DNA of 64,000 nt from Roseibium sp. TrichSKD4 (GCF_000148725.1 NZ_GL476318.1:62001-126000); one strand, 5' to 3'; positions 9,349 to 19,475 are shown, numbered from the stretch's first letter. Translations and numbers: made by a program. The notes: generated from the sequence alone by a model not told the origin.

Positions 9349-9810
9349 ATGGGAATTCTGACCAAACGCGTTCTAGCCGCCACTTTGGCCGGCGCTCTCA
9401 TGCTTCCAGCGCTCTCATCCGCACAGGCAGATCATCGCCGCGGTTGGAACAATGGGGGAGTTCACTATCATCAACACCACCACCGCCATGTTCACAAACA
9501 CAGGAAGCATCGCCGGTACAACAACAATGTTGGCGTTGCAGTGGCAGCTGGTGTGATCGGTCTAGCAGCAGGGGCAATTCTGTTGGGCTCTCAAAACCGC
9601 CGCGAATACATCCGCCCGCCGGTTCAACACTATCGCCCACCGGTCAACCACTACCGTCCTGCACCTGCGCCCGGCCCTGTCTATCATAATGTCCGCTTCG
9701 AACCGTGGACCCCGGCTTGGTATCGCTATTGTTCGCAAAAATTTCGCTCATTTGAGCCGCAATCAGGAACGTACATGACCTACCGGGGTGTCCGGAAATT
9801 CTGTCAGTGA
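9349..9810 (+). CDS. BA14K-family lectin-like secreted protein
   Basis: A 153-residue protein. A signal peptide ends at ALSSAQA around residue 26. A His- and Arg-rich segment with runs such as HYHQHHHRHVHKHRKHRR follows, then one hydrophobic stretch (VGVAVAAGVIGLAAGAILLG), a Pro/Tyr linker and the BA14K motif, whose core is RYCSQKFRSFEPQSGTY. BA14K from Brucella is an immunoreactive surface protein with lectin-like activity. The start at 9349 is preferred over 9337 because GGAGA lies 5 bases upstream of it. The His-rich stretch could bind metals, which is inference only. Confidence 0.85.
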   Translation: MGILTKRVLAATLAGALMLPALSSAQADHRRGWNNGGVHYHQHHHRHVHKHRKHRRYNNNVGVAVAAGVIGLAAGAILLGSQNRREYIRPPVQHYRPPVNHYRPAPAPGPVYHNVRFEPWTPAWYRYCSQKFRSFEPQSGTYMTYRGVRKFCQ

Positions 9811-9878
9811 GGCGCGCTTTGGTCATGGCGAAAAGGTGAGTGGACCTGACCAATAGCCATAAGGCCAGCACAGCCGGA

Positions 9879-9907
9879 GAAGGGCCGTCCCCCGCCAACG
9901 GCCCTTC
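9879..9907. other. Strong hairpin without T run downstream of the BA14K gene
   Basis: GAAGGGCCGT and ACGGCCCTTC pair perfectly over 10 bp around a 9-base loop, between the BA14K gene and the LysE gene. It could stabilise the BA14K transcript or act as a weak terminator. No T run follows. Confidence 0.5.
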
Positions 9908-10004
9908 AACGCCTCACGTCGAAACTCCCCTTTTAAAGACCTTGCTTCGATTTCCTGTCCGGTCCACTGTCGCCGCGTAAACACGCTTCGTATTTGGACT
10001 TCAG

Positions 10005-10631
10005 ATGACCCTGGAACTCTTTTCTGCATATGTTGTTGCAACCCTGATTTTGCTGGCTGTTCCCGGACCAACAATCATGTTGGTTATCAGCTACGCACTG
10101 CGCCATGGCCGTAAAACTGCAGCCGCTTGCGTGTTAGGTGTAGGTGTGGGAGATGCCACTGCCGCAACGGCTTCCCTTCTGGGGCTTGGAGCCATTCTCG
10201 CAACGTCTGCTACGCTCTTCTCTGCCTTGAAGTGGATAGGGGCGGCCTATTTGTTTTACCTTGGCCTGAAGATGTGGCTCTCCAAGCCGGAAGCGCTGGA
10301 AGAGCAGGATGTTCAAGAAGTCAACTCGCGGAAGATCTTCACGCACGCGTTCATCGTGACCGCCCTCAACCCAAAGGGCATCGTCTTTTTCATGGCGTTC
10401 CTGCCGCATTTTATCGCAACGGATGCAGCTATTGCCCCGCAACTGGTTTTACTGGGCACAACCTTCGTTGTTCTCGGCGTACTGAACGCTGCCATCTACG
10501 CGTTAATTGCAGCCGAAATCGGCTCGCGCCTGAAATCACCTTCGACAATGAAAGTCGTGAACAGGTTGGGGGGAGGTTTTCTGATGTTTGCCGCAGCGAT
10601 GACTGCCGGGCTTCGTCGCGCCGCGGCCTGA
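10005..10631 (+). CDS. LysE/RhtB-family amino-acid exporter
   Basis: A 208-residue inner-membrane protein with the family signature near the N-terminus (VPGPTIMLVISYALRHGRK) and about six hydrophobic helices. A further conserved loop is TALNPKGIVFFMAFLPHFI. Members export amino acids or homoserine lactone-like compounds by proton exchange. The gene stands alone, converging within 3 bp of the DUF2336 gene. The substrate cannot be predicted from sequence. Confidence 0.9.
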   Translation: MTLELFSAYVVATLILLAVPGPTIMLVISYALRHGRKTAAACVLGVGVGDATAATASLLGLGAILATSATLFSALKWIGAAYLFYLGLKMWLSKPEALEEQDVQEVNSRKIFTHAFIVTALNPKGIVFFMAFLPHFIATDAAIAPQLVLLGTTFVVLGVLNAAIYALIAAEIGSRLKSPSTMKVVNRLGGGFLMFAAAMTAGLRRAAA

Positions 10632-10633
10632 TT

Positions 10634-11701
10634 TCAGGCTGGGCCCACCGACCCTTGAATGGCCTTCAATGAGCGCTCAGCGCCTTCTACACTTAGCGCA
10701 CCAAACCTCGACATCGCAGCTTCCAGATCATTGGCACCTAGCCCGAGCTGTTTGGCGCGTAGATCGAGAATTTCGCGAAACGCACGTTCAGTCACGCCAT
10801 TCGCCTTGCACAGAATGATCAGCGCCTTGTCGCTTGCGCTATAGATCAGCTTCGATACAGCCGAGACCGGGAGCTCGCTCATTTTAGCGAGCAATATTCC
10901 AACTTCAGCGGAACTGCTGGATTTAACGAAGCTGGAGACCGCTTCATCAATCTCCATGGCTCCATTTTGAACGTCGGCAATGACTTTTTGCGATTGCTCG
11001 TGACTGCTCTCAATCCCTTGCGAGCGAGCAACCACTTCTTCCGCTGCCCGTTCAGCAATGAGGCCTAGCAGAACCCCATTCGACCCAAGTTCGCCGACAC
11101 GCTTGCACAGCTCTTCAGATAGCATCGGAATCAGGATCTTTGCAGCATCCTCCGGCAAGTCTTGTCGGTGTATCAAGGCGGACTGAATTTCCACGGACGC
11201 TTTGGCCTTTTCAACGAGTCGGTGGAAGCACTCGCTTGCAAACCGCGCACCGCTGTTTTCAGCAACTTTGGTAAGAACAGCATCATTTCCGCGCTCCACC
11301 AAAACCTCTGTGATGCTTTCTTCCACTGAAGGACGACCGGCTATGGCATCCAAGTGATCCATCGAGGCGGACTGAGCGACATCAACCAGATCATCAGCCG
11401 TCAGGACGGGAGAGTTTTCCAGAACTGGGCGCGCAACTTCAATCGTGTCTCTCGCAAGTTCATTCATCAACGGATGCGGAGCCATCTCATTTGCACTGAT
11501 CCGGACAGCAAGCGTTGCCCGCGCCTCTTGCTCGAGTTGCCCGAGAACAGCCATAACAATGTCGCCGAACATCAGGCTAACCTGATCGGCATGGTCGTTA
11601 TCGGCGGACAAGAACATGTCAGTGAGTGCGCTGACCAGAGTTTTACGTCCCGCAGCACTCTTGTCTTTGGCAAATTCCGTGAGTTTTTGAAAACTCAGCA
11701 T
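10634..11701 (-). CDS. DUF2336 domain-containing protein (first copy)
   Basis: A 355-residue, mostly alpha-helical protein of the DUF2336 family, common in Hyphomicrobiales and of unknown function. The conserved block includes LARDTIEVARPVLENSPVL, DLVDVAQS and a repeated helical pattern resembling HEAT-like repeats. It has no signal peptide or membrane span, so it is probably cytosolic. GGAG lies about 10 bases before the start. A paralogue at 25376-26461 keeps the same core (AADTIEVAEPILIRSTVLRE). The gene is monocistronic, between LysE and a 357-bp gap. Confidence 0.8.
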   Translation of the reverse strand: MLSFQKLTEFAKDKSAAGRKTLVSALTDMFLSADNDHADQVSLMFGDIVMAVLGQLEQEARATLAVRISANEMAPHPLMNELARDTIEVARPVLENSPVLTADDLVDVAQSASMDHLDAIAGRPSVEESITEVLVERGNDAVLTKVAENSGARFASECFHRLVEKAKASVEIQSALIHRQDLPEDAAKILIPMLSEELCKRVGELGSNGVLLGLIAERAAEEVVARSQGIESSHEQSQKVIADVQNGAMEIDEAVSSFVKSSSSAEVGILLAKMSELPVSAVSKLIYSASDKALIILCKANGVTERAFREILDLRAKQLGLGANDLEAAMSRFGALSVEGAERSLKAIQGSVGPA

Positions 11702-12058
11702 TCGGCAGATGCTCCGTCCTGACCTGTCATGTGCTATGTCCCATTATTCACAAGGACCTTAAGTTTGGCCTTACACAATCGAAAAACCCAGCATCACATT
11801 CAACACTGTAAAATTTGCGCGAACAGACCAATACCAGATTAACTTTTTTGTCCAGTCCTACCCAGAATCAGAATGACAGCGTCTCATGAAAGTTTCGCCT
11901 AATAAGATCTTCATTTCAGCTACATTTTGCCGAAATACACAATTTCAAACCCTTGGGCCTGGCCACCTTTTGGTTGCAGCGCACAATGTTTTTCGCTTCG
12001 CTTTCACGCTGCCGTGATTTAGGGTCGTCGCTGTCATAAAGGTACGCGGGAGGCACAA
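11702..12058. other. 357-bp gap upstream of the microprotein gene
   Basis: No coding sequence is supported. The gap holds the divergent control regions of the DUF2336 gene and the 27-codon gene at 12059. It is AT-richer in its first half. I see no long repeat or clear consensus promoter. Confidence 0.5.
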
Positions 12059-12142
12059 ATGACCTATGCACGTAACCTGAACATGATCGCTACTATCGTT
12101 GCTTTCGTCTTCGTCGCAGGAATTATTGTTGGCGTGTTTTAA
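12059..12142 (+). CDS. 27-residue single-helix membrane microprotein
   Basis: ATG is preceded by GGGAGG five bases upstream, an excellent ribosome-binding site. The product is a short polar head (MTYARNLN) followed by about 19 hydrophobic residues (MIATIVAFVFVAGIIVGVF) ending directly at TAA. That composition predicts one membrane-spanning helix with the N-terminus inside. A strong intrinsic terminator ends 103 bp downstream, so the gene looks like an independent short transcription unit. No family is recognised. Such microproteins often modulate a larger membrane complex, but no partner gene adjoins it. Confidence 0.65.
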   Translation: MTYARNLNMIATIVAFVFVAGIIVGVF

Positions 12143-12214
12143 TCGCCTCGAAATGCAACCAATACAAAGGTAATTGAGTTTCGCCGTTTCACAGCAGAAT
12201 ATCGGCATCGATTC

Positions 12215-12245
12215 CACCGGCAGAGCCTATTCTGCCGGTGTTTTT
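12215..12245 (+). terminator. Intrinsic terminator of the microprotein gene
   Basis: CACCGGCAGA and TCTGCCGGTG form a perfect 10-bp stem with a 6-base loop, followed by TTTTT (12241-12245). The orientation fits termination of plus-strand transcription from the 27-codon gene, and it also insulates it from azoR. Confidence 0.85.
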
Positions 12246-12289
12246 ATTGGTAAATACAGGTTTCCCTTAAAAACTGAGCACGCAAATCC

Positions 12290-12898
12290 TCAGGCTGCCA
12301 GAGGAGTGATCTTGCTGATTTCGTTCAAAGCTTCGACTTGACGGTTCCCATCCATCATCAATTGGTCTGCGAATACGATCGTGACATCGTGAATGCCAAT
12401 AAAACCGAGCACATGCTTGAGGTATCCGGAGGCAAAGTCGGTATCAGAACCGATCTTGGTCCCACCTGAGGCGAGAACAACATACGCTTTCTTGCCCTCC
12501 AACAGACCGACCGGTCCATTTTCGGTGTATTTGAACGTCACCCGAGCCCGAGCAACAAGGTCAATCCAGGCCTTCAAGCTCGCTGGAATGCCGAAATTAT
12601 AAACCCGCACACCAATCACCAGGACATCTGCTGACCGCAGTTCTTCAATCAGCTCATCAGACAGCTTCAGAGCATTTTTCTGCTCGTCGCTGCGCTCGGC
12701 TGCATCGGTGAAATTGGCCCCAATCCATGTCTCATCGATCACTGGCAAGCCAGAGGCAACATCTCGCGTTACAACATGAGAGTCTGAAACGTCAGCTATC
12801 AAACGCGAGATAAGGGTGTCCGTTAGCTCTCGAGTAACAGACCCCGTCTTTCGGGCTGATGCGTCTATTTTCAAAATCGTCTGCGAGGTGTTCGACAT
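12290..12898 (-). CDS. azoR: FMN-dependent NADH:quinone/azo reductase (AzoR)
   Basis: A 202-residue flavodoxin-fold protein. It shows the AzoR pattern: KIDASARKTGSVTREL at the FMN phosphate loop, RVYNFGIPASLKAWIDLVAR in the middle and VLASGG toward the C-terminal third. It reduces quinones and azo compounds by two electrons and guards against thiol stress. The start at 12898 is chosen over an in-frame codon at 12928 because AGGAG lies 7 bases upstream. An IS66 element is inserted 57-64 bp upstream of this start, probably separating the gene from part of its original promoter, so present expression may depend on the element. Confidence 0.88.
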   Translation of the reverse strand: MSNTSQTILKIDASARKTGSVTRELTDTLISRLIADVSDSHVVTRDVASGLPVIDETWIGANFTDAAERSDEQKNALKLSDELIEELRSADVLVIGVRVYNFGIPASLKAWIDLVARARVTFKYTENGPVGLLEGKKAYVVLASGGTKIGSDTDFASGYLKHVLGFIGIHDVTIVFADQLMMDGNRQVEALNEISKITPLAA

Positions 12899-12954
12899 GA
12901 TGCTTCTCCTAGTCAATGAAGGCGACAAACGCCTTTGCGCTCACTGAAATAGGA

Positions 12955-12962
12955 GGTAATTA
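12955..12962. repeat. Left 8-bp target-site duplication of the IS66 element
   Basis: GGTAATTA immediately precedes the left inverted repeat and is repeated exactly at 15421-15428. Eight-base duplications are typical of the IS66 family. Confidence 0.95.
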
Positions 12963-13026
12963 GTGAGCGTTCGGTATTCCCGCTCTGACGGGGAGCGCAG
13001 TGGGGTGATAATGTCCATTTTCGTTA

Positions 13027-13434
13027 ATGGACATTGTGAGGCACATTTTGGGTACGAAGAAGGGCAGCAAGAAGCGGTTTTGGTCGGATGACGAGAAGCG
13101 GTCGATCTGTTTGCAGGCCAGAGTGCCGGGGGTTTCGGTTGCGCAGGTTGCGCGCCGCTCTGCGATGAATGCGAACCTGATCCACAACTGGCTGCGTGAT
13201 GAGCGGTTTGCGCCAGAAGACAGCGATTGCGTCCTTGATGGAGCGGCGTTTCTACCAGTGGAGATAGAGGGCCCGCAGGCCGCACCAGGCCACCAGATCG
13301 CGGCGCTTGCCTCGGATATGCCGTTGTCGGCTCAGCGGGTTGATATCACGCTGTCGGACGGGCGGCGGGTATTGGTGGAAGGGACGACGGCGCTGCCGAC
13401 GGTGCTGGCTTTGGTTGAAGGTCTAATGCCGTGA
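13027..13434 (+). CDS. tnpA: IS66 TnpA (DNA-binding accessory protein)
   Basis: A 135-residue protein with an N-terminal helix-turn-helix of the IS66/IS3 Orf1 type: [18 protein letters not shown], then [20 protein letters not shown], which ends in the recognition helix. The C-terminal half is variable. TnpA is needed for efficient IS66 transposition. Its stop overlaps the tnpB GTG start (GTGA), suggesting coupled translation. The start could also be a downstream TTG; the ATG is kept by default. Confidence 0.88.
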   Translation: MDIVRHILGTKKGSKKRFWSDDEKRSICLQARVPGVSVAQVARRSAMNANLIHNWLRDERFAPEDSDCVLDGAAFLPVEIEGPQAAPGHQIAALASDMPLSAQRVDITLSDGRRVLVEGTTALPTVLALVEGLMP

Positions 13435-13778
13435 TCCCCGTGCCGTCCAACGCGCGGGTTTGGCTGGCTGCCGGGGTGACGGACATGCGGCGCGGGTTCA
13501 ACACTTTGGCGGCTCAGGCGGAGAAGGTTCTGGAGCTTGAACCCTATTCTGGACATCTGTTTGTGTTCCGGGGACGGCGCGGTGATCTGCTGAAGATCAT
13601 CTGGTGGGATCGACAGGGCGCATGCCTGTTCAGCAAGCGCCTTGAGAAGGGCCGGTTTGTTTGGCCTGCTGCGAAGGACGGTAAGGTCAGCGTGACGCCC
13701 GCGCAATTGTCGATGTTGCTTGAAGGCATAGACTGGCGGATGCCGCAAAAAACATGGCGGCCCCTGAGCGTCGGATAG
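13431..13778 (+). CDS. tnpB: IS66 TnpB (Orf2 accessory protein)
   Basis: A 115-residue protein with the highly conserved IS66 Orf2 signature: a [12 protein letters not shown] stretch near residues 17-28, then [19 protein letters not shown] and the LEKGRFVWP motif. The biochemical role is unknown, though it is required for transposition. The start is GTG, overlapping the end of tnpA by 4 bases. Length matches the family. Confidence 0.93.
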   Translation: MIPVPSNARVWLAAGVTDMRRGFNTLAAQAEKVLELEPYSGHLFVFRGRRGDLLKIIWWDRQGACLFSKRLEKGRFVWPAAKDGKVSVTPAQLSMLLEGIDWRMPQKTWRPLSVG

Positions 13779-13847
13779 GCCAATATATTGGCGTTTGCGC
13801 GCCTCTCGGGATTCAACTTACGCCCTTGATCTGATATAAGATCGAAG

Positions 13848-15374
13848 ATGCTGAAGGACCTTGATATCACCCCGGAGGACCCCGCCGAATTGAGGGCGGT
13901 GAACCGCCTTCTGGCCGACGAGGTCAAGGCTCTGAGCCTCAAGGTCGAGCAGCTTCAACACCAGTTGCACGGGGCCAATCGGCATCGGTTCGGCTCCAAG
14001 TCTGAGGGTCTGGATCAGCTCAATCTCGATCTGCTCGAGGACGCCGAGATTGTTGAGGCCGCTGAAGACCAGGCAAAACAGCCCGCCCCGTCGCAGGAGG
14101 GAGTTGATCCAAAGCCGAAGCGCAAACACAGCCGCAAGCCCTTGCCGGATCATCTGGATCGGGAAGACGAGGAGCTCTCTCCCGGTGATGAATGTGGTCG
14201 TTGTGGTGGCAACTTGCGCACCCTGGGTGAGGATGTCACCGAAGAGTTGGAATACGTGCCGGGACGCTTCAAGGTGAAGCGGATCATCCGGCCCCGCAAA
14301 GCCTGTTCATGGTGCGAGGCGATTGTGCAAGCGCCGCTGCCATCGCGCCCCATTGAGCGTGGGCGGCCCGGACCGGGATTGTTGGCCCATGTTCTGGTAA
14401 GCAAATATGCCGATCATTTACCCCTCTATCGCCTGAGCCAGATCTTTGCCCGTGAAGGCGTCGATCTGGACCGCTCGACCATGGCCGACTGGGTTGGTCG
14501 CTCGACGGCCCTGCTGGAACCTCTTGCCGATGCCATCGGACGGATGGTGCGGCAAGGACCTGCGCTTTTTGCCGACGATACGCCCATCAAAATGCTGGCC
14601 CCCGGCAACAAGAAGACCAAAACGGCGCGGGTCTGGACCTATGTGCGGGATGAGCGTGCCTGGTCTGGCCAATCGCCACCCTGTGCATGGTATCAGTTCA
14701 CGGTGGATCGCAAAGGAGAGCATCCCGTTGCTCATTTGTCGGGATACAAGGGCTGGGTCCATGCGGATGGATATTCCGGGTTCAACGGTGTGTTCGGTGA
14801 CGACAAAGCCGATGAGATGGCCTGCATGGCGCATGTACGACGCAAGTTCGTGGATGTCTTCTCCTCGCAGGGCAGCGCCATTGCCGAAGAAGTCATCCGC
14901 CGGATTGCTGAGCTTTACGCTATCGAGAAAGAGATCAGGGGCATGCCCCCCGAAGACCGCGCTACCATCCGGCAGGCTAGGGCAAAACCGATCTTTGACG
15001 CCTTGGAAGAATGGTTGCAGACGCAATTGCCCAAAATCTCGGGAAAGTCACCACTCGCGCAGGCCATCCGCTATGCCTTGGGCCGAATGCCGAAAGCACG
15101 CCCATACCTTGAGCTCGGCCATCTGGAATTGGATAACAACACCGCCGAGCGCGCCGTTAAACCCGTCGCCATCGGACGCAAAAATTGGATGTTCTCAGGC
15201 TCCCAAGGCGGCGGCAAAGCCATGGCTATCGCTTATACCCTGATCGAAACGGCCAAGCTCAACGGTGTTGACCCTCAGGCCTGGCTGACCTGGGTCCTCG
15301 GTCAAGTCGCCGACCACAAAATCACACGCCTCGACGAACTTCTGCCCTGGCGTTACGCTGCTCAGGCAGCGTAA
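13848..15374 (+). CDS. tnpC: IS66 TnpC transposase (DDE)
   Basis: A 508-residue transposase. An N-terminal leucine-rich coiled coil (about residues 10-45) precedes a Zn-ribbon-like CGRCGGNLR and CSWCEA pair. The catalytic core shows [10 protein letters not shown] (first Asp), [11 protein letters not shown] (second Asp) and [10 protein letters not shown] with the conserved Glu, followed by [11 protein letters not shown]. It should cut and join element ends, giving the 8-bp duplications seen here. No frameshift or internal stop is present, so the enzyme may be active. Confidence 0.95.
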   Translation: MLKDLDITPEDPAELRAVNRLLADEVKALSLKVEQLQHQLHGANRHRFGSKSEGLDQLNLDLLEDAEIVEAAEDQAKQPAPSQEGVDPKPKRKHSRKPLPDHLDREDEELSPGDECGRCGGNLRTLGEDVTEELEYVPGRFKVKRIIRPRKACSWCEAIVQAPLPSRPIERGRPGPGLLAHVLVSKYADHLPLYRLSQIFAREGVDLDRSTMADWVGRSTALLEPLADAIGRMVRQGPALFADDTPIKMLAPGNKKTKTARVWTYVRDERAWSGQSPPCAWYQFTVDRKGEHPVAHLSGYKGWVHADGYSGFNGVFGDDKADEMACMAHVRRKFVDVFSSQGSAIAEEVIRRIAELYAIEKEIRGMPPEDRATIRQARAKPIFDALEEWLQTQLPKISGKSPLAQAIRYALGRMPKARPYLELGHLELDNNTAERAVKPVAIGRKNWMFSGSQGGGKAMAIAYTLIETAKLNGVDPQAWLTWVLGQVADHKITRLDELLPWRYAAQAA

Positions 15375-15420
15375 CAGGCCGCATCGGTGTCGCGCCAGAG
15401 CGCCTTCGCCGGACGGTCAC

Positions 15421-15428
15421 GGTAATTA
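15421..15428. repeat. Right 8-bp target-site duplication of the IS66 element
   Basis: GGTAATTA follows the right inverted repeat directly and matches the left copy at 12955-12962. Confidence 0.95.
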
Positions 15429-15498
15429 GTCGTATAATTCAAAACTAGGCGTTTATTTGTGAACAATACGTTCACCCCTTACAGGCCTCCCGAGCATA

Positions 15499-15529
15499 TG
15501 AAAAAGGCCGGAGAACATGCCCCGACCTT
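15499..15529 (-). terminator. Intrinsic terminator of the metH operon
   Basis: Read on the minus strand, AAGGTCGGGG and CTCCGGCCTT form a 10-bp stem (two G-U pairs) with loop CATGTT, followed by TTTTT. It lies 28 bp after the metH stop and before the IS66 element. Confidence 0.8.
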
Positions 15530-15557
15530 TCGAAATCCACTCACCACAACTGCCAAA

Positions 15558-18500
15558 TCACTCTGCTGCAATCAACCGAGCCGGATCATAGTTTAGGATC
15601 GGAGCAAGCCAGCGTTCAGCGTAGGCAAGATCCCAGCCCTTGCGCATGGCGTAATCTTCCACCTGGTCCTTTTCGATTTTCCCGACACCAAAATAGTGGC
15701 TGTCAGGATGACCGAAATAAAGACCGGACACGGATGAACCCGGAGCCATGGCGTAGCTTTCGGTTAGCTGAATACCCGTCAAGCGCTCTGCATCCAGCAA
15801 TCGGAACAAGGTTTCCTTTTCCGTATGATCGGGCTGGGCCGGATAGCCGGGAGCCGGGCGAATGCCTTGATACTTCTCGGCAATGATCTCCTCATTGCTG
15901 AGAGTCTCATTGGCGGCATAGCCCCAAAGCTCGGTACGTACGATCTGGTGCAGCTTTTCAGCGAAGGCTTCTGCCAAACGGTCGGCAAGAGCCTGACTGA
16001 GGATCTTGTTATAGTCATCCCCCGCCTTGGCGTAGCGCCCCGCAAGCTCATCTTCGCCATGCCCTGCGGTCACGGCAAAACCACCGACATAGTCCGCAAG
16101 ACCGCTCGCCTCGGGAGCAACAAAATCGGACAGCGCGACATTTGCACGGCCACCAGCTGTACGAGCCATCTGCTGGCGCAATGTATAGAAAGTCGCCAAT
16201 TCTTCGCTGCGGCTGTCGTCCTTGAAGAGGACAATATCATCGCCGCGCCCTGCCGCTGGCCAAAGTGCCGCCATGCCACGCGCAGTCAGCAGCTTTTTCT
16301 CAACAATCTCATCCAGCATCCGGCGCGCATCGTCATAAAGACCCTTGGCCGCCGGGCCATAACGATTGTCCGTCAGGACGTCCGGATAACGACCCTTGAT
16401 TTCCCAAGTCGCAAAGAACGGCGTCCAGTCGATCAAGGGAACGAGATCTTCTAGCGGGAAATCGTCATAGACCTTACTGCCAAGCTGCTTCGGCTTGACC
16501 GGCCTGTGAGTCTTGAAATCCGGCTTGAAGGCGTTCTCGCGTGCAGCTTCAATTGACACCCGCTGGGAAGTTCCACGGGATGCTGCATGCTTTTCGGCGA
16601 TGGTCGCATATTTGCCGCGCACTTCCTCGAAATAAGGTGTGCGTTGTCCGTCGCTCATGAGGCGTGAAGCAACCCCGACCGCACGGCCAGCATCAGTCAC
16701 ATAAATCGCCTGACCGCGCGCGTAGTTCGGGTGAATCTTAACGGCTGTGTGAACTTCGGACGTTGTCGCACCGCCGATCAGCAACGGTACATCCAGTCCC
16801 TCGCGCTCCAGCTCCCCGGCCACATGGCACATTTCGTCAAGAGACGGTGTGATCAAGCCGGACAGGCCGATGATATCAACCTTCTCCTCTTTCGCGACTT
16901 CGAGGATCTTGGCCGCCGGAACCATCACCCCAAGGTCGATTACCTCGAAGTTATTACACTGGAGCACCACGCCGACAATGTTCTTGCCGATGTCATGCAC
17001 ATCGCCCTTTACGGTCGCCATCAGGATCTTGCCGTTGGAAGAAGCTCCTTCCAAGCCCTGCTCTTCCTTTTCCTTCTCCATGAAAGGCATCAGATAGGCG
17101 ACGGCCTTCTTCATCACGCGGGCAGACTTCACCACTTGCGGCAGAAACATCTGGCCGGACCCAAATAGGTCACCCACGACGTTCATGCCGTCCATCAACG
17201 GACCTTCGATCACATGCAGCGGACGGTCGAACTGGGTGCGGGCTTCCTCCGTATCCTCGACGACATATTCGTCGATCCCGTTCACCAGCGCATGTTCCAG
17301 CCGCTTGGCAACCGGCAGTTCGCGCCAGGAGAGGTCCACTTCCCGCTTTTTGCCGCCCTCACCTTTCCATCGCTCAGCTGCTTCCAGCATGTTGTCGGTC
17401 GCATCCGGCGTGCGGTTGAGAACCACATCCTCACAAAGATCGCGCAATTCCTTGTCGAGCTTGTCATAAACCGCAAGCTGCCCGGCATTGACGATGCCCA
17501 TATCCATGCCCTTCTTGATGGCATGGTAGAGGAACACCGAGTGCATCGCTTCACGCACACCTTCGTTGCCCCGGAATGAGAAGGAGAGGTTCGAAACACC
17601 GCCCGAGACATGCGCATGCGGCAGGTTCTCGCGAATCCAGCCCGTCGCCTCAATGAAGTCGACGCCGTAGTTGTTGTGCTCTTCAATACCGGTCGCAACG
17701 GCAAAGATGTTCGGATCGAAAATGATATCTTCCGGCGGGAAGCCAACTTTCTCCACCAGCACATCATAGGAGCGCTTGCAGATTTCGATCTTGCGCTCAA
17801 ACGTATCGGCCTGACCCTGCTCGTCAAACGCCATGATGACAACAGCCGCGCCATAGCGGCGGATCAAGTTGGCCTGCTCAATAAAGTTCTCTTCGCCTTC
17901 TTTCAGCGAAATGGAGTTCACCACTCCCTTGCCCTGAAGGCATTTGAGACCAGCTTCAATCACGCTCCACTTGGAACTGTCGACCATCACCGGCACTTTG
18001 GAGATATCCGGCTCTGCCGCCATCAAATTGAGGAACGTGACCATCGCCTCTTCGGAATCGAGCAGGCCCTCATCCATGTTGACGTCGATGATCTGAGCAC
18101 CGTTTTCCACCTGATCCCGCGCCACATCCAGAGCCGTGGTGTAATCTCCGGTCTTGATGAGTTTCCGGAACCGGGCAGACCCGGTCACGTTTGTGCGCTC
18201 GCCCACATTGACGAAATTCACTTCCGGCGTCAGCGTGAATGGCTCCAGACCGGACAAGCGCATATGCACCGGCGGCTCTGCGATCTTGCGCGGTGCCTTG
18301 TCCTTCACTGCTTCTGCAATGGCTCGAATGTGGGCAGGTGTTGAACCACAGCATCCACCGACAACATTGACCAAACCTGCTTCCGCGAACTCTTCAATGA
18401 GGCTCGCCATATATTCCGGGCTCTCATCATATTCGCCAAACTCATTCGGCAGGCCTGCATTTGGGTAGGCGCAGACAAGCGTATCGGCAACACGTGAAAT

Positions 18501-19286
18501 TTCGGCCAAATGCGCACGCATTTCCTTCGCGCCCAACGCGCAGTTCAGGCCGATGGTCAGCGGATTGGAATGGCGGACAGAGTTCCAGAAGGCTTCCGGA
18601 GTTTGGCCGGAAAGCGTACGACCAGACAAGTCGGTGATCGTCCCGGAAATCATGACCGGAACAGCTTTATCGCGTTCTTCAAACACCTCATCGATGGCAA
18701 AAAGCGCTGCCTTTGCGTTGAGTGTGTCGAAGATGGTTTCGACAAGCAGGATATCCGCTCCGCCTTCCAAAAGGCCGCGCACGGCTTCTGCGTAAGCGAT
18801 GCGGAGATCATCGAATGAGACAGCGCGGTATCCTGGATTGTTCACGTCCGGTGAAATGGAAGCAGTCCGGTTGGTCGGCCCAAGCGCCCCGGCGACGAAA
18901 CGCGGACGGCTTGTGTCTTTCGCCTCAACGATATCACAGGCCTGACGGGCCAGCTTCGCGCTTTCCACGTTCAGCTCAAAGGCCAGCTCTTCCATGCCAT
19001 AATCGGCTTGGGCAATCGTTGTTGAGGAGAACGTATTCGTCTCAACAATATCCGCTCCAGCTTCCAGATAGTCGACATGAATCTTGCGAATGGCATCAGG
19101 CTGGCTGAGGCTCAAAATGTCATTGTTTCCGGCAAGGTCAGACGGCCAATCCTTAAACCGGTCACCCCGAAAATCATCTTCCTTCAGCTTCAAAAGCTGA
19201 AGTTCTGTCCCCATCGCCCCGTCAAGCACGAGAATACGGGACTGAGCCGCTTCTTGAATTCGCTCAAAGGCTTCTGATTTCAGCAC
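15558..19286 (-). CDS. metH: Cobalamin-dependent methionine synthase (MetH)
   Basis: A 1242-residue four-module enzyme. It moves a methyl group from methyltetrahydrofolate to homocysteine through cobalamin. Visible from the chosen start: [11 protein letters not shown] and zinc ligands Cys249, Cys312 and Cys313 (homocysteine module); [11 protein letters not shown] (folate module); DVHDIG at 762-767 with His764 as the expected lower cobalt ligand; and a C-terminal reactivation module with [19 protein letters not shown]. The GTG start at 19286 is preferred because GGAAGGA sits 8 bases before it; an ATG 54 bases upstream would add an atypical N-terminus. Last gene of the operon with metF and the ArsR-methyltransferase fusion. 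Confidence 0.97.
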   Translation of the reverse strand: MLKSEAFERIQEAAQSRILVLDGAMGTELQLLKLKEDDFRGDRFKDWPSDLAGNNDILSLSQPDAIRKIHVDYLEAGADIVETNTFSSTTIAQADYGMEELAFELNVESAKLARQACDIVEAKDTSRPRFVAGALGPTNRTASISPDVNNPGYRAVSFDDLRIAYAEAVRGLLEGGADILLVETIFDTLNAKAALFAIDEVFEERDKAVPVMISGTITDLSGRTLSGQTPEAFWNSVRHSNPLTIGLNCALGAKEMRAHLAEISRVADTLVCAYPNAGLPNEFGEYDESPEYMASLIEEFAEAGLVNVVGGCCGSTPAHIRAIAEAVKDKAPRKIAEPPVHMRLSGLEPFTLTPEVNFVNVGERTNVTGSARFRKLIKTGDYTTALDVARDQVENGAQIIDVNMDEGLLDSEEAMVTFLNLMAAEPDISKVPVMVDSSKWSVIEAGLKCLQGKGVVNSISLKEGEENFIEQANLIRRYGAAVVIMAFDEQGQADTFERKIEICKRSYDVLVEKVGFPPEDIIFDPNIFAVATGIEEHNNYGVDFIEATGWIRENLPHAHVSGGVSNLSFSFRGNEGVREAMHSVFLYHAIKKGMDMGIVNAGQLAVYDKLDKELRDLCEDVVLNRTPDATDNMLEAAERWKGEGGKKREVDLSWRELPVAKRLEHALVNGIDEYVVEDTEEARTQFDRPLHVIEGPLMDGMNVVGDLFGSGQMFLPQVVKSARVMKKAVAYLMPFMEKEKEEQGLEGASSNGKILMATVKGDVHDIGKNIVGVVLQCNNFEVIDLGVMVPAAKILEVAKEEKVDIIGLSGLITPSLDEMCHVAGELEREGLDVPLLIGGATTSEVHTAVKIHPNYARGQAIYVTDAGRAVGVASRLMSDGQRTPYFEEVRGKYATIAEKHAASRGTSQRVSIEAARENAFKPDFKTHRPVKPKQLGSKVYDDFPLEDLVPLIDWTPFFATWEIKGRYPDVLTDNRYGPAAKGLYDDARRMLDEIVEKKLLTARGMAALWPAAGRGDDIVLFKDDSRSEELATFYTLRQQMARTAGGRANVALSDFVAPEASGLADYVGGFAVTAGHGEDELAGRYAKAGDDYNKILSQALADRLAEAFAEKLHQIVRTELWGYAANETLSNEEIIAEKYQGIRPAPGYPAQPDHTEKETLFRLLDAERLTGIQLTESYAMAPGSSVSGLYFGHPDSHYFGVGKIEKDQVEDYAMRKGWDLAYAERWLAPILNYDPARLIAAE

Positions 19287-19321
19287 GGGGTTTGTCCTTC
19301 CAATAACGTCCTCAAGCCACA

Positions 19322-19367
19322 GCTTGCTAAAGTTGAGCAAGCAGCAACCGGCATCGGTTCACCGATG
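19322..19367 (-). promoter_or_regulatory. Two adjacent hairpins in the metF-metH intergenic leader
   Basis: On the minus strand, CATCGG-TGAA-CCGATG (19352-19367) is followed by GCTTGCT-CAACTTT-AGCAAGC (19322-19342), ending 36 bases before the metH start. Both stems are perfect. They may tune metH translation. They do not match a SAM, SAH or cobalamin riboswitch core that I can recognise. Confidence 0.45.
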
Positions 19368-19475
19368 TGTGCACTTCTTGACCGGCGGGCCGGCCAACGC
19401 AAACAGCAATCGCAAATTGTACCCGCCTTTTCCGCAACAGTTCCCGTTTTGGCAAAGCGGCGGGCAAAACTGGCG

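Larger units (their letters stand above)
12963..15420 (+). mobile_element. Intact IS66-family insertion sequence, 2458 bp
   Basis: Three plus-strand genes (tnpA, tnpB, tnpC) lie between imperfect terminal inverted repeats that begin GTGA and share CGT, CGG and CGCTCTG blocks at matching positions (about 19 of the first 28 bases). Perfect 8-bp direct repeats GGTAATTA flank both ends. All three genes are open and the catalytic residues are present, so the element looks recent and potentially mobile. It separates azoR from the region downstream of metH. Confidence 0.95.

Noticed and set aside
9234-9689. An alternative plus-strand frame overlapping the BA14K gene
   Set aside because: The BA14K frame has the signal peptide, ribosome-binding site and family motif; the other frame is Ser/Pro-rich noise.
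14418-15026. A 202-codon open frame antisense to the IS66 transposase
   Set aside because: Shadow frame of a clear transposase; no family match.
19322-19475. A SAM, SAH or cobalamin riboswitch before metH
   Set aside because: The region has two hairpins but none of the conserved cores I know for these classes, so it is reported only as hairpins.
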